Shown piece by piece: positions 5,000-6,380 of a stretch of 6,380 nt of DNA (position 1 is the first letter of the stretch; every line of letters starts with the position of its first letter). The notes below the pieces were generated by a model, which was not told the DNA's origin, did no database searches, and was given only the letters and a program-made list of their open reading frames with translations. A program made the position numbers and the translations under genes. This DNA is from Clostridiales bacterium (GTDB lineage: Bacteria > Bacillota_A > Clostridia > Christensenellales > CAG-917): the NCBI GenBank assembly GCA_031282095.1, contig JAITEJ010000157.1, positions 1 through 6,380 on the forward strand, given 5' to 3'.

Positions 5000-6380
5000 A
5001 TGACGGAATTTATGAAAAAGCTCAATGAGAAAACCGGAAACAGGTATGCCTTTTTGCGCCTTAATTCCGCTTATTACATCTCCGCGGAACGGCTTTTAAA
5101 GATAAATTTTCTGTTTCCGTCCGCTGAGGGCGACGTAAAAAAGACGGCGGAGACGACGCCGGAAAAGGGCGCGAAAAAATCCGCGTCCGTGCGTAAAAAT
5201 GACGATATAATAGATAACGCGGGAAAGACCGAGATTGAAAATGCGGTAAAAGAAATGTACTCCGGCGTTAACTGTGACATAAGGTTCATACGTTCCTACG
5301 CCGACAGCGGGGTGGTCGGGAACAAGGTAATCGAATATCTCGCCGAAAACCACAAGATAGTTCTGCCGGAACTGCGGAACGACGATTTGGCGGTTGATAT
5401 GGGGGAGAACTTCGCAAAGATAAAAATATCCGCCGCGACTTCGATATATAAAATTTTTATGGCCTCCGATATTGAGAACCGCTTAAAGCGATATCTTGAA
5501 AAATGCTTTTGTTTGAATTGCTTTGTCGAAGTTACGGAGAGAATGGACGACTCGTCCGACGTTTCCTCGCCGGGTCTTGATAAGGGGTCGGTTTTTGTTG
5601 TCGGAGATACATTTGTAAAGCCCAGGAGTTTCGGAGAGATGATTTTCGGCAGCAAGATGAAGCGCTCAGCCGGCATTAACTTTTTTCCCGTGCAAATAAA
5701 AACCGTATCGCAGCCGACGGAGCGCGGCGCGTCCGTGTCCGTGGCGGGTACGGTGAGCAATTTTCAGAAAAACTCGTTCAAAAACGCGGAATATAATCCG
5801 GAGGTACCCGTCAAGAAAAAAGTAGGCAAATTTGAAGTGGAAATAAAGGAATTTACACACTTTTATAAGTGGACGCTTGACGACACCACCGACACTATCG
5901 AATGCGTCGTTTACCGCGACAATCCCGACTCCGATATAGAAAAGCTTAAGGACGGCGACGTTATCGTTGCGACGGGCAGCGCGTACCGCAGGCAGCGCGA
6001 CGGTTTGTTGGCGTTCCGCCCGGACGCCGCGTGGTATGCGGACGTTGATTTTTCCGATATTACGCCGCGCCGCAATATAAAGGGCGAGAGCCGAAATTAT
6101 TCGCTGATAAAACCCCAAAAATACGAGGAATATTCTCAAAGCAGTTTGTTTGACGAGGAGCTTTTCGTTACGGAGACCCCGGCGTATCTCGCCGGCAGGA
6201 CCTTTGTCGTGTTCGACTTTGAAACGACCGGGACATTTGAGTCCGACGTACCCGTTCAGCTCGGCGCGTGCAAGATGGTAAACGGCAAAATCGTGGAAAC
6301 TTTCAGCACGCTTATAAACCCGGGACGGAAAATTCCCGCGGAAACAAGCGCCATTCACGGTATTTACGACAAGGATGTGG
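5000..6380 (+). CDS. polC: PolC-type DNA polymerase III alpha subunit, N-terminal part, 3' end cut by window
   Basis: An uninterrupted frame of 460 codons runs off the window. The place after ispG is where Clostridia encode polC, the Gram-positive replicative polymerase with built-in proofreading. Residues 1-180 resemble the poorly conserved PolC N-terminal domain, with a Lys/Thr/Ala-rich low-complexity stretch at 44-68. Residues 245-350 look like the OB-fold domain (VAGTVSNFQ, EIKEFTHF, LKDGDVIVATGSAYRR). A DEDD-family 3'-5' exonuclease begins at 402 with VVFDFETTG (D406, E408) and continues to IPAETSAIHGIYDKDV at the edge. The N-terminal half of the PHP domain, with its HLHT-type motif, normally lies between OB and exonuclease; here only about 50 residues lie between them, including QSSLF (380-384), a possible clamp-binding motif. 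The polymerase core lies outside the window, so a separate OB-exonuclease protein cannot be fully excluded. The start is the first ATG with upstream AAAAGGGA. Confidence 0.82.
   Translation, partial: MTEFMKKLNEKTGNRYAFLRLNSAYYISAERLLKINFLFPSAEGDVKKTAETTPEKGAKKSASVRKNDDIIDNAGKTEIENAVKEMYSGVNCDIRFIRSYADSGVVGNKVIEYLAENHKIVLPELRNDDLAVDMGENFAKIKISAATSIYKIFMASDIENRLKRYLEKCFCLNCFVEVTERMDDSSDVSSPGLDKGSVFVVGDTFVKPRSFGEMIFGSKMKRSAGINFFPVQIKTVSQPTERGASVSVAGTVSNFQKNSFKNAEYNPEVPVKKKVGKFEVEIKEFTHFYKWTLDDTTDTIECVVYRDNPDSDIEKLKDGDVIVATGSAYRRQRDGLLAFRPDAAWYADVDFSDITPRRNIKGESRNYSLIKPQKYEEYSQSSLFDEELFVTETPAYLAGRTFVVFDFETTGTFESDVPVQLGACKMVNGKIVETFSTLINPGRKIPAETSAIHGIYDKDV

Noticed and set aside
5666..6358. Minus-strand open frame of 230 codons opposite polC
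   Set aside because: The forward strand carries a continuous PolC-like frame with OB and exonuclease motifs; the reverse product shows no family features.
5000..6380. Frameshift or assembly error explaining the missing PHP segment in polC
   Set aside because: The frame is continuous with recognisable domains on both sides, so a simple frameshift does not explain it; an in-frame deletion in the assembly cannot be excluded from sequence alone.

Overview
The window is a gene-dense, all-forward stretch of a bacterial chromosome. It reads 3' end of uppS, cdsA, dxr, rseP, ispG, 5' end of polC. This order (uppS-cdsA-dxr-rseP-ispG-polC) is the classic arrangement of Clostridia and related Firmicutes; Bacillus keeps a similar order with proS in place of ispG. 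A PolC-type replicative polymerase also points to Firmicutes or a close relative. Base composition is moderate and many residues deviate from textbook motifs, so an uncultured or divergent Clostridia lineage is likely, but I cannot name the taxon from sequence alone.

Layout: 1-156 is the last 51 codons of undecaprenyl diphosphate synthase. 157-387 is a 231-nt spacer with small palindromes and no recognisable gene. 388-1305 is cdsA. 1312-2478 is dxr, only 6 nt downstream with no visible Shine-Dalgarno. 2479-2639 is a spacer carrying two 34-nt direct repeats and two small hairpins. 2640-3785 is the rseP site-2 protease. 3786-3864 is a short spacer lying inside a diverged 71-nt tandem duplication that spans the rseP/ispG junction. 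3865-4971 is ispG. 5000-6380 is polC, cut off by the window edge after 460 codons.

The genes connect isoprenoid supply to envelope synthesis. Dxr and IspG are the second and the next-to-last enzymes of the MEP pathway to IPP/DMAPP. UppS condenses IPP onto farnesyl diphosphate to make the undecaprenyl carrier lipid for peptidoglycan. CdsA makes CDP-diacylglycerol for phospholipids, RseP performs intramembrane proteolysis, and PolC starts the replication gene that usually follows in this locus.

I see no mobile element, CRISPR array, RNA gene or defence system. The most notable points are: (1) the polC product passes from its OB domain directly to a DEDD exonuclease domain without the N-terminal half of the PHP domain that normally lies there, and has a possible sliding-clamp-binding motif at the junction; (2) the tandem duplication that appears to have supplied the N-terminal extension of IspG; (3) the 34-nt direct repeats upstream of rseP; and (4) a DXR in which the usually conserved HPQS motif reads HREG.
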